Origin: Arthrobacter sp. H35-D1
Lineage (GTDB): Bacteria; Actinomycetota; Actinomycetes; Actinomycetales; Micrococcaceae
Reading direction: 5' to 3'
DNA: 64,000 nucleotides
NCBI RefSeq assembly: GCF_030063185.1
Contig: NZ_JASISP010000001.1
Span: forward strand, 603,106-667,105
A model generated the notes under the pieces. It was given only the letters and a program-made list of their open reading frames with translations. It was not told where the DNA came from and did not search any database. Numbering within the stretch: the first letter of the stretch is position 1; each line of letters begins with the position of its first letter. A program made the translations under genes and the position numbers. Of this stretch, positions 33,151 to 41,824 are shown piece by piece.

Positions 33151-34338
33151 CTACTGCAGGGGGATACTGGCCCGGACGGTCCAACCGTGGTTGTCCGGGC
33201 CGGCACTGAATGTTCCGGCAAAGAGAGCCATTCGCTCACGCATCCCCATGAGGCCAAATCCGGATTCGGGCAGGTGCATGGGCCGGGAGTGCTCCGGCGG
33301 AGTGTTGGAAACGCTCAACTCGACGGTTTGCAGGCTGCGCGTCACTTCGATGGTGACGCGGGTGGAATCCCCCACGTGCTTGAGAATGTTGGTGGTTGAT
33401 TCACGGACCGTGCGCAGCAATGCCAGTTCAATGCTGCGTGGAATGCCGGCGGTGTCCGCCAACCGGGTGGTCACCTCAATGCCCAACGATTCCATTTTGG
33501 CGGAAATTCTTTGGATTTGATCAGTCAGCGTCACTGATGAATCCTCAGCGACCGGAGCGTCGGCATCCCAGCCGGGACCGTAAAGTGCGCCCAGCATCCT
33601 CCGCAAATCCAACAGCGCATTGCGTGCCGAATCGCCTATCGCCTGTTGCGAGGATGCACGATCCGACGGGGAATCCGCGATGTCCAATACTCTGGCGTGC
33701 ATCGCGACTATCGTGAGGTCGTGGGCAATGACGTCATGGAGTTCCCGAGCCAGGTGTCTGCGTTCCTCGTCAATCGCGCGCAGGCGCCGCTGCTCGAGGG
33801 CCTGCAGATCCTGCGCATGCTGCTGGTCTTTGCTGATGGAGTGCCGAAAGAAGTTGCCGATGACGGCTCCAATGCCAACCATCAGGAGATAAGCCGGCAG
33901 CAGTGCGAGTTCGCGAGGTTGGACCCAGACGAGAATGATGCACCAAAGTGCCACGAAACCCACGTAGGCGAGGAAGAATCGTCGCGTCGTGAGAGCGACT
34001 ACAAAACCTGCAGTCACTGCCAGGCACGCTGCTGCGTAGGAGGCGTTGTCAACGAAGATGCAGTAAGAAGCGCCAGCGGCCACGATCACCGTACCAGCGG
34101 TCGCTTTCCAGCCTTGGACAACAAGTCCCAGGGTGATAAAAATTAGTGACGGCACCATTCCTGAACCCAGTTTTGACACGTCCCATCCGACCAGCAGCAC
34201 ATCCGAGGCCAGTGAAAACGCCGCCACGGCGACAAGCAGGATCTTCGTTGCCGTGGTCGCCGGCCGGTCGTGCCAAAAACCGGCCGTGGAGTGCGTGCCG
34301 CTGCCCGAAGTGTTTGGTGTCACTGTATGTTGCTGCAT
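33151..34338 (-). CDS. NarL-type histidine kinase upstream of the TOMM genes
   Basis: A 395-aa kinase with about five or six membrane segments in the first 165 residues (ILLVAVAAFSLASDVLLVG, LIFITLGLVVQGW, LAYVGFVALWCIILVWV and others), a coiled linker, the HisKA_3 box HLARELHDVIAHDLTIVAMHA with His near 201, and an ATPase domain with VRESTTNILKHVGDS and SGFGLMGMRERMALFAG. No large extracytoplasmic domain, so a small hydrophobic or peptide ligand reaching the membrane is plausible. The start at 34338 (MQQHTVTP) has GGGAG before it. Upstream lies the secreted peptide gene, downstream the precursor. No regulator is adjacent; that at 23642 is my candidate partner. Confidence 0.9.
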   Translation of the reverse strand: MQQHTVTPNTSGSGTHSTAGFWHDRPATTATKILLVAVAAFSLASDVLLVGWDVSKLGSGMVPSLIFITLGLVVQGWKATAGTVIVAAGASYCIFVDNASYAAACLAVTAGFVVALTTRRFFLAYVGFVALWCIILVWVQPRELALLPAYLLMVGIGAVIGNFFRHSISKDQQHAQDLQALEQRRLRAIDEERRHLARELHDVIAHDLTIVAMHARVLDIADSPSDRASSQQAIGDSARNALLDLRRMLGALYGPGWDADAPVAEDSSVTLTDQIQRISAKMESLGIEVTTRLADTAGIPRSIELALLRTVRESTTNILKHVGDSTRVTIEVTRSLQTVELSVSNTPPEHSRPMHLPESGFGLMGMRERMALFAGTFSAGPDNHGWTVRASIPLQ

Positions 34339-34416
34339 GCTCCCATTATGACAACGCGGCGTTGAGATGGCCCTTTGTGGCATGCCAAGTGGGGAAATAC
34401 CGTGTCAGAAAAAGAA

Positions 34417-34605
34417 TCAACACCAAGAAACCCAGCGGCAGAGGAAGCTTCGAACACCATGACCGGCGCCATAGGGGGCCGCTATTCCCCGGGTTGCTTC
34501 CGTCTGGGCAGAGACTGCAGACGGCGGCGGTGCTGCCGGCACGGGCGAAAGTGGGGCGGGAGCCCCCAACAGGACGGCCGTGAGAACAATGGCTGCAATT
34601 TTCAT
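34417..34605 (-). CDS. small secreted peptide with C-terminal Cys pair (type 2)
   Basis: A 62-aa ORF with AAGGGGATCCC before the ATG. Residues 1 to about 25 are a Sec signal peptide (MKIAAIVLTAVLLGAPAP, small residues, Ala-rich end). The mature part is short, contains GIAAPYGAGHG and ends S-F-L-C-R-W-V-S-W-C: Cys at 56 and at the last position. It shares with the peptide at 5733-5933 the layout, a Tyr-Gly-x-Gly stretch (YGAG, YGFG), and a C-terminus of Cys, a few residues, Trp, Cys. It lies 78 bases before the kinase gene on the same strand. I infer a signal peptide for that kinase; a bacteriocin or a chance ORF are alternatives. Confidence 0.65.
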   Translation of the reverse strand: MKIAAIVLTAVLLGAPAPLSPVPAAPPPSAVSAQTEATRGIAAPYGAGHGVRSFLCRWVSWC

Positions 34606-34720
34606 GGGATCCCCTTGTGGTGGTGCGACTGGTGGTGGACCAAACCCTGCCCGTGTGGCACTTTGATTCTTATATGGCGGGTGTTTGCGCACCATCCATC
34701 GATAGTCTGAATTTGTTTGC

Positions 34721-34755
34721 GACTTTCGTCACGTTCCGGCATGACGTTTGTAGTC
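34721..34755. promoter_or_regulatory. inverted repeat in the divergent region
   Basis: GACTTTCGTCA (34721-34731), 10-base spacer, TGACGTTTGTAGTC (34742-34755): CGTCA/TGACG arms with outer GACT/AGTC. It lies between the secreted peptide gene (minus) and the HAD gene (plus), so it could be an operator for either. The remainder of this 300-base gap shows no gene. Confidence 0.35.
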
Positions 34756-34908
34756 GGGACAGCCCGAACGGTTGGAGCGGGTTTTCTGTGTCAACGCGTG
34801 CATTCCCGTGTGTGCCGCCAAGGTTGCCGGAGCTGTTTACCCACTGTTCATTCTGGGATGTGGGCCAGGCCATGGCTATTTTGGAGCGTGGTCTGGTCTA
34901 CTGGAGGC

Positions 34909-35754
34909 ATGACAATTACTGTAAATAGTGCAACCCCCGGCACCGACGACCGGGTCAGCAACACCACCAAATACCTCGTGGCCCTCGACGTCGACGGCAC
35001 ACTGGTGGACCACGACGGCATCATGAGTGGTGCTGTTCGCGAGGCAGCCCGTGCCGTGGTTGACGCCGGCCACGAGGTCATCATCGCCACTGGCCGCTCG
35101 TTGGGTGCCCTGGTTCCCATCGTGGAGGCCATCGGCCTGCGCAGCGGCTACGGCGTGTGCTCAAACGGCGGCGTGACCATCCGCCTGGACCCATCTCTAG
35201 CCGAAGGCTGGGAGATCATCGACAAGGTGACCTTCGACCCTGGCCCCGCCCTGACAGCCCTGCAGGAACGTGTCCCCGGAGCTCGTTTTGCCCTGGAGGA
35301 CGCCGAAGGGAACTTCCTCTCCACCTCGCGCTTCCAGGACGACAGCTTTGGCATCGAGGCGCGCGGCGTAGATTTCCACCACCTGCTCAGCGCCGAGGCC
35401 GTGCGCGTGGTGGTCAACAGCACCGAAGCCAGCACGCAGGAATTCGCCGACGCCATTGCCGAAGCCGGGCTCAGCGGGGTCACCTATGCTATTGGCTGGA
35501 GCGCCTGGCTGGACATTGCCGCCGCCGGGGTCACCAAGGCCTCCGCCTTGGAATCATTGCGCGCTACGTTGGGCATCGATGCTGCGCTGACGGTCGCCGT
35601 CGGCGACGGCAGCAACGACATCGAAATGCTGCGCTGGGCCGGCCGTGGCGTAGCCATGGGGCAGGCCGACGACGTGGTCAAGGCTGCCGCCAACGAGGTG
35701 ACGGCCTCCGTGTACGACGACGGGGTTGTCGCCGTCCTGCGCAGCCTGGTCTAG
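34909..35754 (+). CDS. HAD-superfamily hydrolase (Cof-type)
   Basis: A 281-aa Cof/IIB HAD phosphatase: motif I VALDVDGTLVDHDG, motif II IIATGRSLGALV, motif IV GDGSNDIEMLRWAGRGVAMG. Substrate unknown. GGAGG lies only one base from the ATG, too close for ribosome binding, so a leaderless start is possible. It is related to the protein at 9264. Confidence 0.85.
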   Translation: MTITVNSATPGTDDRVSNTTKYLVALDVDGTLVDHDGIMSGAVREAARAVVDAGHEVIIATGRSLGALVPIVEAIGLRSGYGVCSNGGVTIRLDPSLAEGWEIIDKVTFDPGPALTALQERVPGARFALEDAEGNFLSTSRFQDDSFGIEARGVDFHHLLSAEAVRVVVNSTEASTQEFADAIAEAGLSGVTYAIGWSAWLDIAAAGVTKASALESLRATLGIDAALTVAVGDGSNDIEMLRWAGRGVAMGQADDVVKAAANEVTASVYDDGVVAVLRSLV

Positions 35755-35770
35755 TCCCAACCGCGTTGGT

Positions 35771-36358
35771 TCAGCTGGCCTGGGCTCGTGCACCGTCGAC
35801 GGATGACGGGTTCAGAAACGGCGCCTGGCCCTTGGCGAAGCCGGAATCCAGGCCAAGCGGGACATAACCGGGCGTGTGGTCCATTCCGCCGTCAAACACG
35901 CTGACGATCAGCAGCACCACATAGAACGGGAAGAAGGACCAAGCCACCGCCCGCCATCCGCCGATCCATGCACCGGAGATGGTGCCGTCCTTGATGCGGA
36001 CGCTGCGCATGTGCGCCGCCTTGTCGCCGAACAAGCCCCACTTTCCCCAGATCATGCCGTAAACGTACAGCGCAGGGAACCAGGCCAAGGCCACGAGTGC
36101 CATGAAGAAGCTGTCTTCGTATGCCAGTTCCCACAGCGCAGGACTATTCTTCATAGCCAACTGCGTGCAGACCACCAGCAGCGAGAACACGCAGAATGCG
36201 GCCAGGAACACGACCCCGTCCAGGACGCGGCCCCAGAAGTGGCGGCTTGCGGTGGCGCGCACATAATACTGTCCGCTCATCGTGTATTGCCGAACGGGGC
36301 GGTTTGTGCCGGAATCGATCAGCTGGGTTGGCCCTGCAAATTCAGGCTTTTTGGCCAT
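35771..36358 (-). CDS. RDD family membrane protein
   Basis: A 195-aa protein with the RDD pattern: SRHFWGRVLDGVVFLAAF (Arg and Asp of the first helix), a second helix (SFFMALVALAWFPALYVYGMIWG), a conserved GLFGDKAAHMRSVRIKDG loop and a third helix (GWRAVAWSFFPFYVVLLIVSVF). RDD proteins are membrane proteins of mostly unknown function, some linked to ion exchange. GAGG precedes the ATG at 36358. Convergent with the HAD gene. Confidence 0.85.
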   Translation of the reverse strand: MAKKPEFAGPTQLIDSGTNRPVRQYTMSGQYYVRATASRHFWGRVLDGVVFLAAFCVFSLLVVCTQLAMKNSPALWELAYEDSFFMALVALAWFPALYVYGMIWGKWGLFGDKAAHMRSVRIKDGTISGAWIGGWRAVAWSFFPFYVVLLIVSVFDGGMDHTPGYVPLGLDSGFAKGQAPFLNPSSVDGARAQAS

Positions 36359-36513
36359 GACTACCTCGGGGAAGAATGGGCCCGGCATTTGCCTGCGCGG
36401 GGCCTTGACGGGGACGGCTGGTGGGAGAAAACAAAGGCGGCGCTTCCCGCCAAGGGGGAGCGCCGCCGTCGTGCTTCACCATGCCCAGGAAGAACCGGGC
36501 CAGCAAGTGTGGA

Positions 36514-37002
36514 TTAGTGCTGGGTGTCCGCAAAGCGCTTGATGGACGCTTCCAGCTCGGCTTCGGCGGCTGCCCTGTCGGCCCAGCCCTCGGCCTTGAC
36601 CCATTTGCCGGGCTCCAGGTCCTTGTAGCGGGTGAAGAAGTGCTCGATCTCCTTGATGAGGAATTCGTCGACGTCGGCAAGTTCCTGGATGTGGTCGAAG
36701 CGCTTGTCGTCGACGACGCACAGCACCTTGGCGTCTCCACCGGACTCGTCGGTCATGTTGAACACGGCGATCGGGCGGGCATCCACCACCACGCCGGGGT
36801 GCAGGTCGAAGTCCTGCAATAGCACCAGTGCGTCCAAGGGGTCGCCGTCTTCGCCGAGGGTGTCGTCGAAGAAGCCGTAGTGCGTGGGGTACTGCATCGA
36901 GGTGAACAGCACGCGGTCCAGGCGGACCCGGCCGGTCTCGTGGTCAACTTCGTACTTGACGCGTGATCCGCGGGGGATCTCGATGGTGACGTCGTGCTTC
37001 AT
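36514..37002 (-). CDS. ppa: inorganic pyrophosphatase
   Basis: A 162-aa soluble family I pyrophosphatase: [36 protein letters not shown] is the substrate cradle and [13 protein letters not shown] holds the metal-binding Asp residues. It hydrolyses pyrophosphate to phosphate and drives biosynthesis. GAGGAG lies 8 bases before the ATG at 37002. Divergent from dacB. Confidence 0.95.
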   Translation of the reverse strand: MKHDVTIEIPRGSRVKYEVDHETGRVRLDRVLFTSMQYPTHYGFFDDTLGEDGDPLDALVLLQDFDLHPGVVVDARPIAVFNMTDESGGDAKVLCVVDDKRFDHIQELADVDEFLIKEIEHFFTRYKDLEPGKWVKAEGWADRAAAEAELEASIKRFADTQH

Positions 37003-37190
37003 CGTTATGCTCCTCATGATGTGGTGTGCGCGGCCGGACAGGGCTGCGCACGGGAAATCCGTCTAGTATGAGGATATAGGCGCTTTCGTTGCGCTAAAAA
37101 CCCGCCCGGTTCTTCCTGGCACAGTACTTGCCTTTCTCCTGCCGATTGTTGCGCGCCGGGTCCACCAGTTTCGAAGGAATTGCCTGCTCT

Positions 37191-38621
37191 ATGGGACGCA
37201 CGTCAAAAGTGGTGACGAGCGGCTTGCTCATCTGCGCGCTCGCCGCCGTCAGCGTCCCAGTGGGGATGGCGTTGGCGCCTGCATTCCTGCCCAAAGATCC
37301 GGCCGTGGTCGCCGTGTTGCCCGCAGCCCAGGAGCCTCCCACCGCATTGGCGGAAATCTCCGATGTGGCCCCGCTGCTTGACACGGCACCGCTGCCCGAC
37401 GCCGCCAAGCTCTCCGTGGACTTGCAAAAGGCCTTGATGTTCGACGGCGCAGGCACGTTCAGCATGTATGTCGCCGATGCCCTCACCGGGCAGGAGCTGT
37501 TTTCCCAAGCAGGGGAATCGCCCAGGATCCCGGCGTCGAACCTGAAACTGCTCACCGCCGGCGCCGTCCTAAAGACCCTGGGGCCCGACGCCCGGTTCAG
37601 CACCCGGACCATCGCCGGGGCCGACGCACATGAGATTGTGCTGCTCGCAGGCGGCGACTCCATGCTCTCTGCCGGCGGGAGCGCACAGGATTTGGCCATG
37701 GGGCACGCCGGGCTGGCCACCCTGGCCCGCAACACCGCCGCCGCGCTCGCAGCCGCCGGGGCCACCGGCCCTGTCACCATCAGCATCGACGACACCTTGT
37801 TCACAGGTTCCCCGCTCAACCCCACCTGGGCTGCGGAAGATGTTGATGCCGGCGAGATCGCCCCGATTTACCCCATGGCCTTGTACTCGGGACGAACAAG
37901 CCCGGGCGTCTTGAGCGGGCCCCGCCCGCAGGATTCGGCAGTCGCCGTGGCGGAGGCCTTTGCCGGAGCCCTGGAGGACGCTGGAGTCGCCACAACCGGG
38001 ACCATCACCCGCGGCGCAGCCCCTGCCGCCGCCCAAGGCGCCGCCGTTGGAAGCCCAGGAACAGTGCTGGCCTCCGTGGAATCGGCCACCGTCGCCGAAC
38101 AAACGCGGTACATGCTGGAAGAGTCCGACAACTACACGGCGGAAGTACTGGGCCGCATGGTCGCAGTGAAGCTGGGCCGGGATGCCAGCAATGCCGGTGC
38201 CGTGGCCGCCGTGCGCGAGGTTGTGGGTGGGCTGGGGCTCGCCATGGGCACCATCACCACCACCGACAATTGCGGACTGTCCGCGAGCAACCTGATCAGT
38301 CCCCGGCAACTGGTGGAACTTCTCTCGCTCATGCTCGCGGACCCGGCAGCAGACATTGGCCAAGCACTTCCCGGCTTGCCCATCGGCGGACTTACCGGTT
38401 CCCTCGACGATCGCTTCGTGCAGAAGCTCGAGCTTCGCGGCGCCGGTCTGGTGCGGGCCAAGACCGGTTCGCTGAACCAAGTCACATCATTGTCCGGCTA
38501 CGTCATCAATTCCCAGGGACGGCTGCTGGTCTTTTCCGTCCTCGGCAACGGCCTCACCGGCGGCGGTGCCGCAGCCCGCCCCGTCGTGGACACCGCGGCA
38601 AGCGTCCTGGCCCGCAGCTAA
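37191..38621 (+). CDS. dacB: D-alanyl-D-alanine carboxypeptidase / endopeptidase (PBP4, S13)
   Basis: A 476-aa penicillin-binding protein of class C. An N-terminal membrane anchor or signal (LLICALAAVSVPVGMALA), the nucleophile motif PASNLK (SxxK), the second motif GLSASN (SxN) and the third AKTGSLNQ (KTG). It trims peptidoglycan cross-links or D-Ala outside the membrane. Starts the dacB-zincin-tilS-hpt-ftsH order that is common in actinobacteria. The ATG at 37191 is chosen because the frame upstream lacks a membrane signal. Confidence 0.9.
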   Translation: MGRTSKVVTSGLLICALAAVSVPVGMALAPAFLPKDPAVVAVLPAAQEPPTALAEISDVAPLLDTAPLPDAAKLSVDLQKALMFDGAGTFSMYVADALTGQELFSQAGESPRIPASNLKLLTAGAVLKTLGPDARFSTRTIAGADAHEIVLLAGGDSMLSAGGSAQDLAMGHAGLATLARNTAAALAAAGATGPVTISIDDTLFTGSPLNPTWAAEDVDAGEIAPIYPMALYSGRTSPGVLSGPRPQDSAVAVAEAFAGALEDAGVATTGTITRGAAPAAAQGAAVGSPGTVLASVESATVAEQTRYMLEESDNYTAEVLGRMVAVKLGRDASNAGAVAAVREVVGGLGLAMGTITTTDNCGLSASNLISPRQLVELLSLMLADPAADIGQALPGLPIGGLTGSLDDRFVQKLELRGAGLVRAKTGSLNQVTSLSGYVINSQGRLLVFSVLGNGLTGGGAAARPVVDTAASVLARS

Positions 38622-38677
38622 GCCTGCGGAGCCTGCGGCGCCAGCGGGCTGTCAGGGATTTGTGATGTGATGGAGGC

Positions 38678-39847
38678 ATGACCCAAAAGAGCAGTTCCGC
38701 AGCCGTCGCACCAGCCCCGCCCGCCATGGTCAATTGGGAACTTGCCGCCCGCACGGCGGCAAATTTGGCACCTGCCGGACCGGCCCTGTCGGGTTCGGAA
38801 ATCTCCGCAGCTGTTGAAAACCTGCGCCTCATGGCAGAGCGTTCCGTGCCGCATGTGCACGAAATCAGCAGGCTTGAGGCCGCCCGGGACCTGCACGATT
38901 CCCAAGTGCTTGTTGTGGACAGGGCATCCTGGGCGAAAGCCAACACGCAGAGCTTTGCCGTCATGCTGGACCCCGTGCTGCGCGCTGTCGCCGCCAAGCA
39001 GGCCGGTGCCTCCGGTTCCGGGAGCGCCCCTGCGCCGGGCAGCCCGGGCGCTGCGTTTGGCGCCACTGTCACGGGCGCGCAATTGGGCGGGGCGCTGGCA
39101 TTTCTGTCCAGCAAGGTCCTGGGCCAATACGACCCCTTCGCCGCACTTGCCCCGACCCGGGCATCCGAGCCGCACGCCGCGGGCGGGCGGCTCCTGCTGG
39201 TGGCACCGAACATCATCACCGTCGAACGTGAACTCAAGGTCGACCCGTCGGACTTCCGGCTGTGGGTGTGCCTCCACGAGCAGACCCACAGGGTGCAATT
39301 TGCTGCTGCACCGTGGTTGCGCCACCACATGCTGGCCGAAATTGAAAAACTCGGGGCACTGCTTGTCGGCGACTCGGAAAACTTGGGCGAACGCCTTCTG
39401 CAATCGGCCAAACAGCTTGGCGGCAAGCACGCAAAGGATACGAACGGGGGCGAGGAACCCCATCGCGGAAGCGTGTTGGACCTGCTCCAAGACCCGGCCC
39501 AAAAGGCGGCCCTGTCCCACCTGACAGCTGTCATGAGCTTGCTTGAAGGCCACGCTAACGTGGTGATGGACGGCGTGGACAAGAGCATTGTGCCCACGGT
39601 GCGCACCATCCGCCAACGCTTCAACAACAGGGGCAAGGACCGTGGCGTCATTGAGAAGTTCATGCGCAACCTCATGGGCCTGGACGCCAAAATGCGCCAG
39701 TACAGCGACGGCGCCAAGTTTGTCCGCGACACGGTGGACGTGGTGGGCATGGATGGTTTCAACAACGTCTGGACCACGGCTGAAAACCTGCCCACCGAGA
39801 AGGAAATCCACAACGCCCGCCTCTGGGTGGAACGGATGGGCCTGTAG
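38678..39847 (+). CDS. zincin-like metallopeptidase (DUF2342 family)
   Basis: A 389-aa actinobacterial zincin_2 protein. The active site VCLHEQTHRVQFAAAPWLRHHM (HEQTH, two His plus catalytic Glu) lies near residue 207, and a Glu-rich helix with SLLEGHANVVMDGVD downstream probably gives the third ligand. An internal Gly/Ser/Pro stretch (about 110-125) looks like a linker. Role unknown; sits between dacB and tilS, and its stop is directly followed by the tilS start. Confidence 0.88.
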   Translation: MTQKSSSAAVAPAPPAMVNWELAARTAANLAPAGPALSGSEISAAVENLRLMAERSVPHVHEISRLEAARDLHDSQVLVVDRASWAKANTQSFAVMLDPVLRAVAAKQAGASGSGSAPAPGSPGAAFGATVTGAQLGGALAFLSSKVLGQYDPFAALAPTRASEPHAAGGRLLLVAPNIITVERELKVDPSDFRLWVCLHEQTHRVQFAAAPWLRHHMLAEIEKLGALLVGDSENLGERLLQSAKQLGGKHAKDTNGGEEPHRGSVLDLLQDPAQKAALSHLTAVMSLLEGHANVVMDGVDKSIVPTVRTIRQRFNNRGKDRGVIEKFMRNLMGLDAKMRQYSDGAKFVRDTVDVVGMDGFNNVWTTAENLPTEKEIHNARLWVERMGL

Positions 39848-40984
39848 ATGGAGCCCGAGCTCGCCGCTGGACACCCCCGGCGCCGCCTTGACCCAACCGT
39901 GGGCAAGGCCCGGGCGATGGTGGGGAACCTGCTGGGGGTGAAAACCACCGGGAAGAATCGCGTGGTGGAGAACCCGCCGCTGGTCCTTGTCGGCTGCAGT
40001 GGCGGTCCCGATTCCCTGGCCTTGGCCGCCGTCTGCGCGTTTTTTGCCCGCCGCGGCGAGGTGCGGGTCGGCGCCGTCGTTGTTGACCACCAGATGCAGA
40101 ACGGCAGCGCCGAGGTGGCCCGGGCCACCGCCGCCCAACTGCGCTCGTTGGGCCTGGACCCCGTGGTGGTGCGGACCGTCGATTTGGATGACGACGGCGT
40201 GGGCCCGGAAGCTGCCGCCCGCGCGGCCCGCTTTGCCGCACTGGAGGCGACGGCGCGCGAGCTCGGTGCACGGAACGTGCTGCTGGGCCACACCCTTGAC
40301 GACCAGGCCGAGTCGGTACTGCTGGGCTTGGCCCGAGGCTCCGGCACCCGTTCGCTGGCCGGCATGCGCGAACGTCGCGGCATGCACCTGCGCCCGTTCC
40401 TGGGGCTGCGCCGGGATGAGACATTGGCCATATGCGAGGCCCTGGGACTGGCTCCGTGGCACGACCCGGCCAACCAGGACCCCGCCTACCTGAGGGTCCG
40501 CGTCAGGGCGAACGTCATTCCGTTCCTTGGCCGCGAGCTGGGGCCAGGCATTGCGGAATCACTGGCCCGCTCGGCCAGCATCCTGGGCCATGACGCCGAC
40601 TGCCTGGACCAGCTCGCCGCTGTCGAATACGGCAAGCTGGCAGAACGAAACGCAGGAAGCGAGGCGGGAAATCCCGCAGAAAATGGTGCGAAAACCAGCG
40701 CAGCAAACAGCGCCCCGGGTGAGATCGCGCTGTCCGAAGAAGCACTGCGCGGGCTTCCGCCGGCCCTGCGGATGAGAGTCTTGGCGCTGGCCGCCGTCGA
40801 GCTTGGAGGAGTGCAGCCAAGCCTTGAACGGCTGGGATCGGCAGAAAACTTGCTGGCCCGGCAGGGCTCCGCCGGACCGGTGCAATTGGCTGGAAAAGTG
40901 AGCGCCTACAGGATTTCCCGCAGCCAGGGGGTTCCCCAAGAGGGCCGCAGCTATGGGAAGCTAGTCCTTAGGCGCAGTCCGTAA
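39848..40984 (+). CDS. tilS: tRNA(Ile)-lysidine synthetase
   Basis: A 378-aa PP-loop enzyme: SGGPDSLALAAV is the ATP-binding P-loop, then VGAVVVDHQMQNGS, LGHTLDDQAESVLLGLARGSG and RPFLGLRRDETLAICEALGLAPWHDPAN. It makes lysidine at the wobble C of tRNA-Ile2, an essential decoding step. ATG follows the preceding stop without gap. Confidence 0.93.
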   Translation: MEPELAAGHPRRRLDPTVGKARAMVGNLLGVKTTGKNRVVENPPLVLVGCSGGPDSLALAAVCAFFARRGEVRVGAVVVDHQMQNGSAEVARATAAQLRSLGLDPVVVRTVDLDDDGVGPEAAARAARFAALEATARELGARNVLLGHTLDDQAESVLLGLARGSGTRSLAGMRERRGMHLRPFLGLRRDETLAICEALGLAPWHDPANQDPAYLRVRVRANVIPFLGRELGPGIAESLARSASILGHDADCLDQLAAVEYGKLAERNAGSEAGNPAENGAKTSAANSAPGEIALSEEALRGLPPALRMRVLALAAVELGGVQPSLERLGSAENLLARQGSAGPVQLAGKVSAYRISRSQGVPQEGRSYGKLVLRRSP

Positions 40985-41036
40985 GCGCCAGAGAAGTATT
41001 TCAACCAGTACCAACCTTCACAAACAGGAGCCATGG

Positions 41037-41588
41037 GTGGATTCACACGACGTCCAAGCCGATCTCAAGCACGTTCTGTATACCAAGGAAGAAATCCAAA
41101 CACGCGTCACTGAACTGGCCGCGCAAATCGATGCCGATTACCAGGGCCGCGACGTCCTGCTTGTTGGCGTGCTCAAGGGCGCCGTCATGGTCATGGCGGA
41201 CCTTTCCCGGGCCCTGCACAGCCACGTCACGATGGATTGGATGGCAGTTTCCTCCTACGGTTCCGGCACCCAGTCCTCGGGTGTTGTGCGGATACTGAAG
41301 GACCTTGAAACCGATCTCATGGGCAAGCACGTCCTCATCGTCGAGGACATCATCGACTCCGGCCTGACCCTGTCCTGGCTGCGGGCGAACCTGATGTCGC
41401 GCGGACCGGCATCGGTGGAAATCTGCACGCTGCTGCGCAAGCCCACAGCGGCCAAGGTTGAAATGGACGTCAAATACGTCGGCTATGAGATCCCGAACGA
41501 ATTCGTGGTGGGCTACGGCCTGGACTTTGCCGAGAAGTACCGCAACCTGGACTTCATCGGCACGCTTGCACCGCATATATACGAATAA
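41037..41588 (+). CDS. hpt: hypoxanthine phosphoribosyltransferase
   Basis: A 183-aa type I phosphoribosyltransferase; the PRPP loop is HVLIVEDIIDSGLTLSWL (about residue 98-115), with LLVGVLKGAVMVMADLSRAL near the start and the C-terminal VVGYGLDFAEKYRNL. It salvages hypoxanthine and guanine to IMP and GMP. The GTG at 41037 has AGGAG six bases upstream, better than the out-of-frame ATG nearby. Confidence 0.94.
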   Translation: MDSHDVQADLKHVLYTKEEIQTRVTELAAQIDADYQGRDVLLVGVLKGAVMVMADLSRALHSHVTMDWMAVSSYGSGTQSSGVVRILKDLETDLMGKHVLIVEDIIDSGLTLSWLRANLMSRGPASVEICTLLRKPTAAKVEMDVKYVGYEIPNEFVVGYGLDFAEKYRNLDFIGTLAPHIYE

Positions 41589-41607
41589 CAGCGGCGAAAT
41601 GCGTCCA

Positions 41608-41668
41608 TGACGCAGCTATGGTCATTCGCTGCTGGAATTTTCGGGAGCGGATGACCATAGCTGGGTCA
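41608..41668. terminator. long imperfect inverted repeat after hpt
   Basis: A 23-base arm starting TGACGCAGCTATGGTCAT (41608-41630) pairs with 41646-41668 with two mismatches and is followed by a short T-run. It probably terminates hpt; the remaining bases before ftsH hold its promoter, not resolved. Confidence 0.7.
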
Positions 41669-41824
41669 TTTTGGGGGAATTCGTTATGCCCTCAGGGAAC
41701 TAAAGGCAGGTCCCGTGCGTGTAGCAAGGCGAACGGTGTAAAGCTATTACTCGGGGATGTGTCGCTGCGTCCTGTACAGGTACGAATTGGTTGAGCGGGA
41801 GGGACGAGGCCTGGCCTCGAACAC

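Noticed and set aside
38554-40473. Two long minus-strand frames of 614 and 639 aa opposite the zincin and tilS genes
   Set aside because: Low-complexity Arg/Ala/Gly-rich products without domains; zincin and tilS on the plus strand carry clear catalytic motifs.
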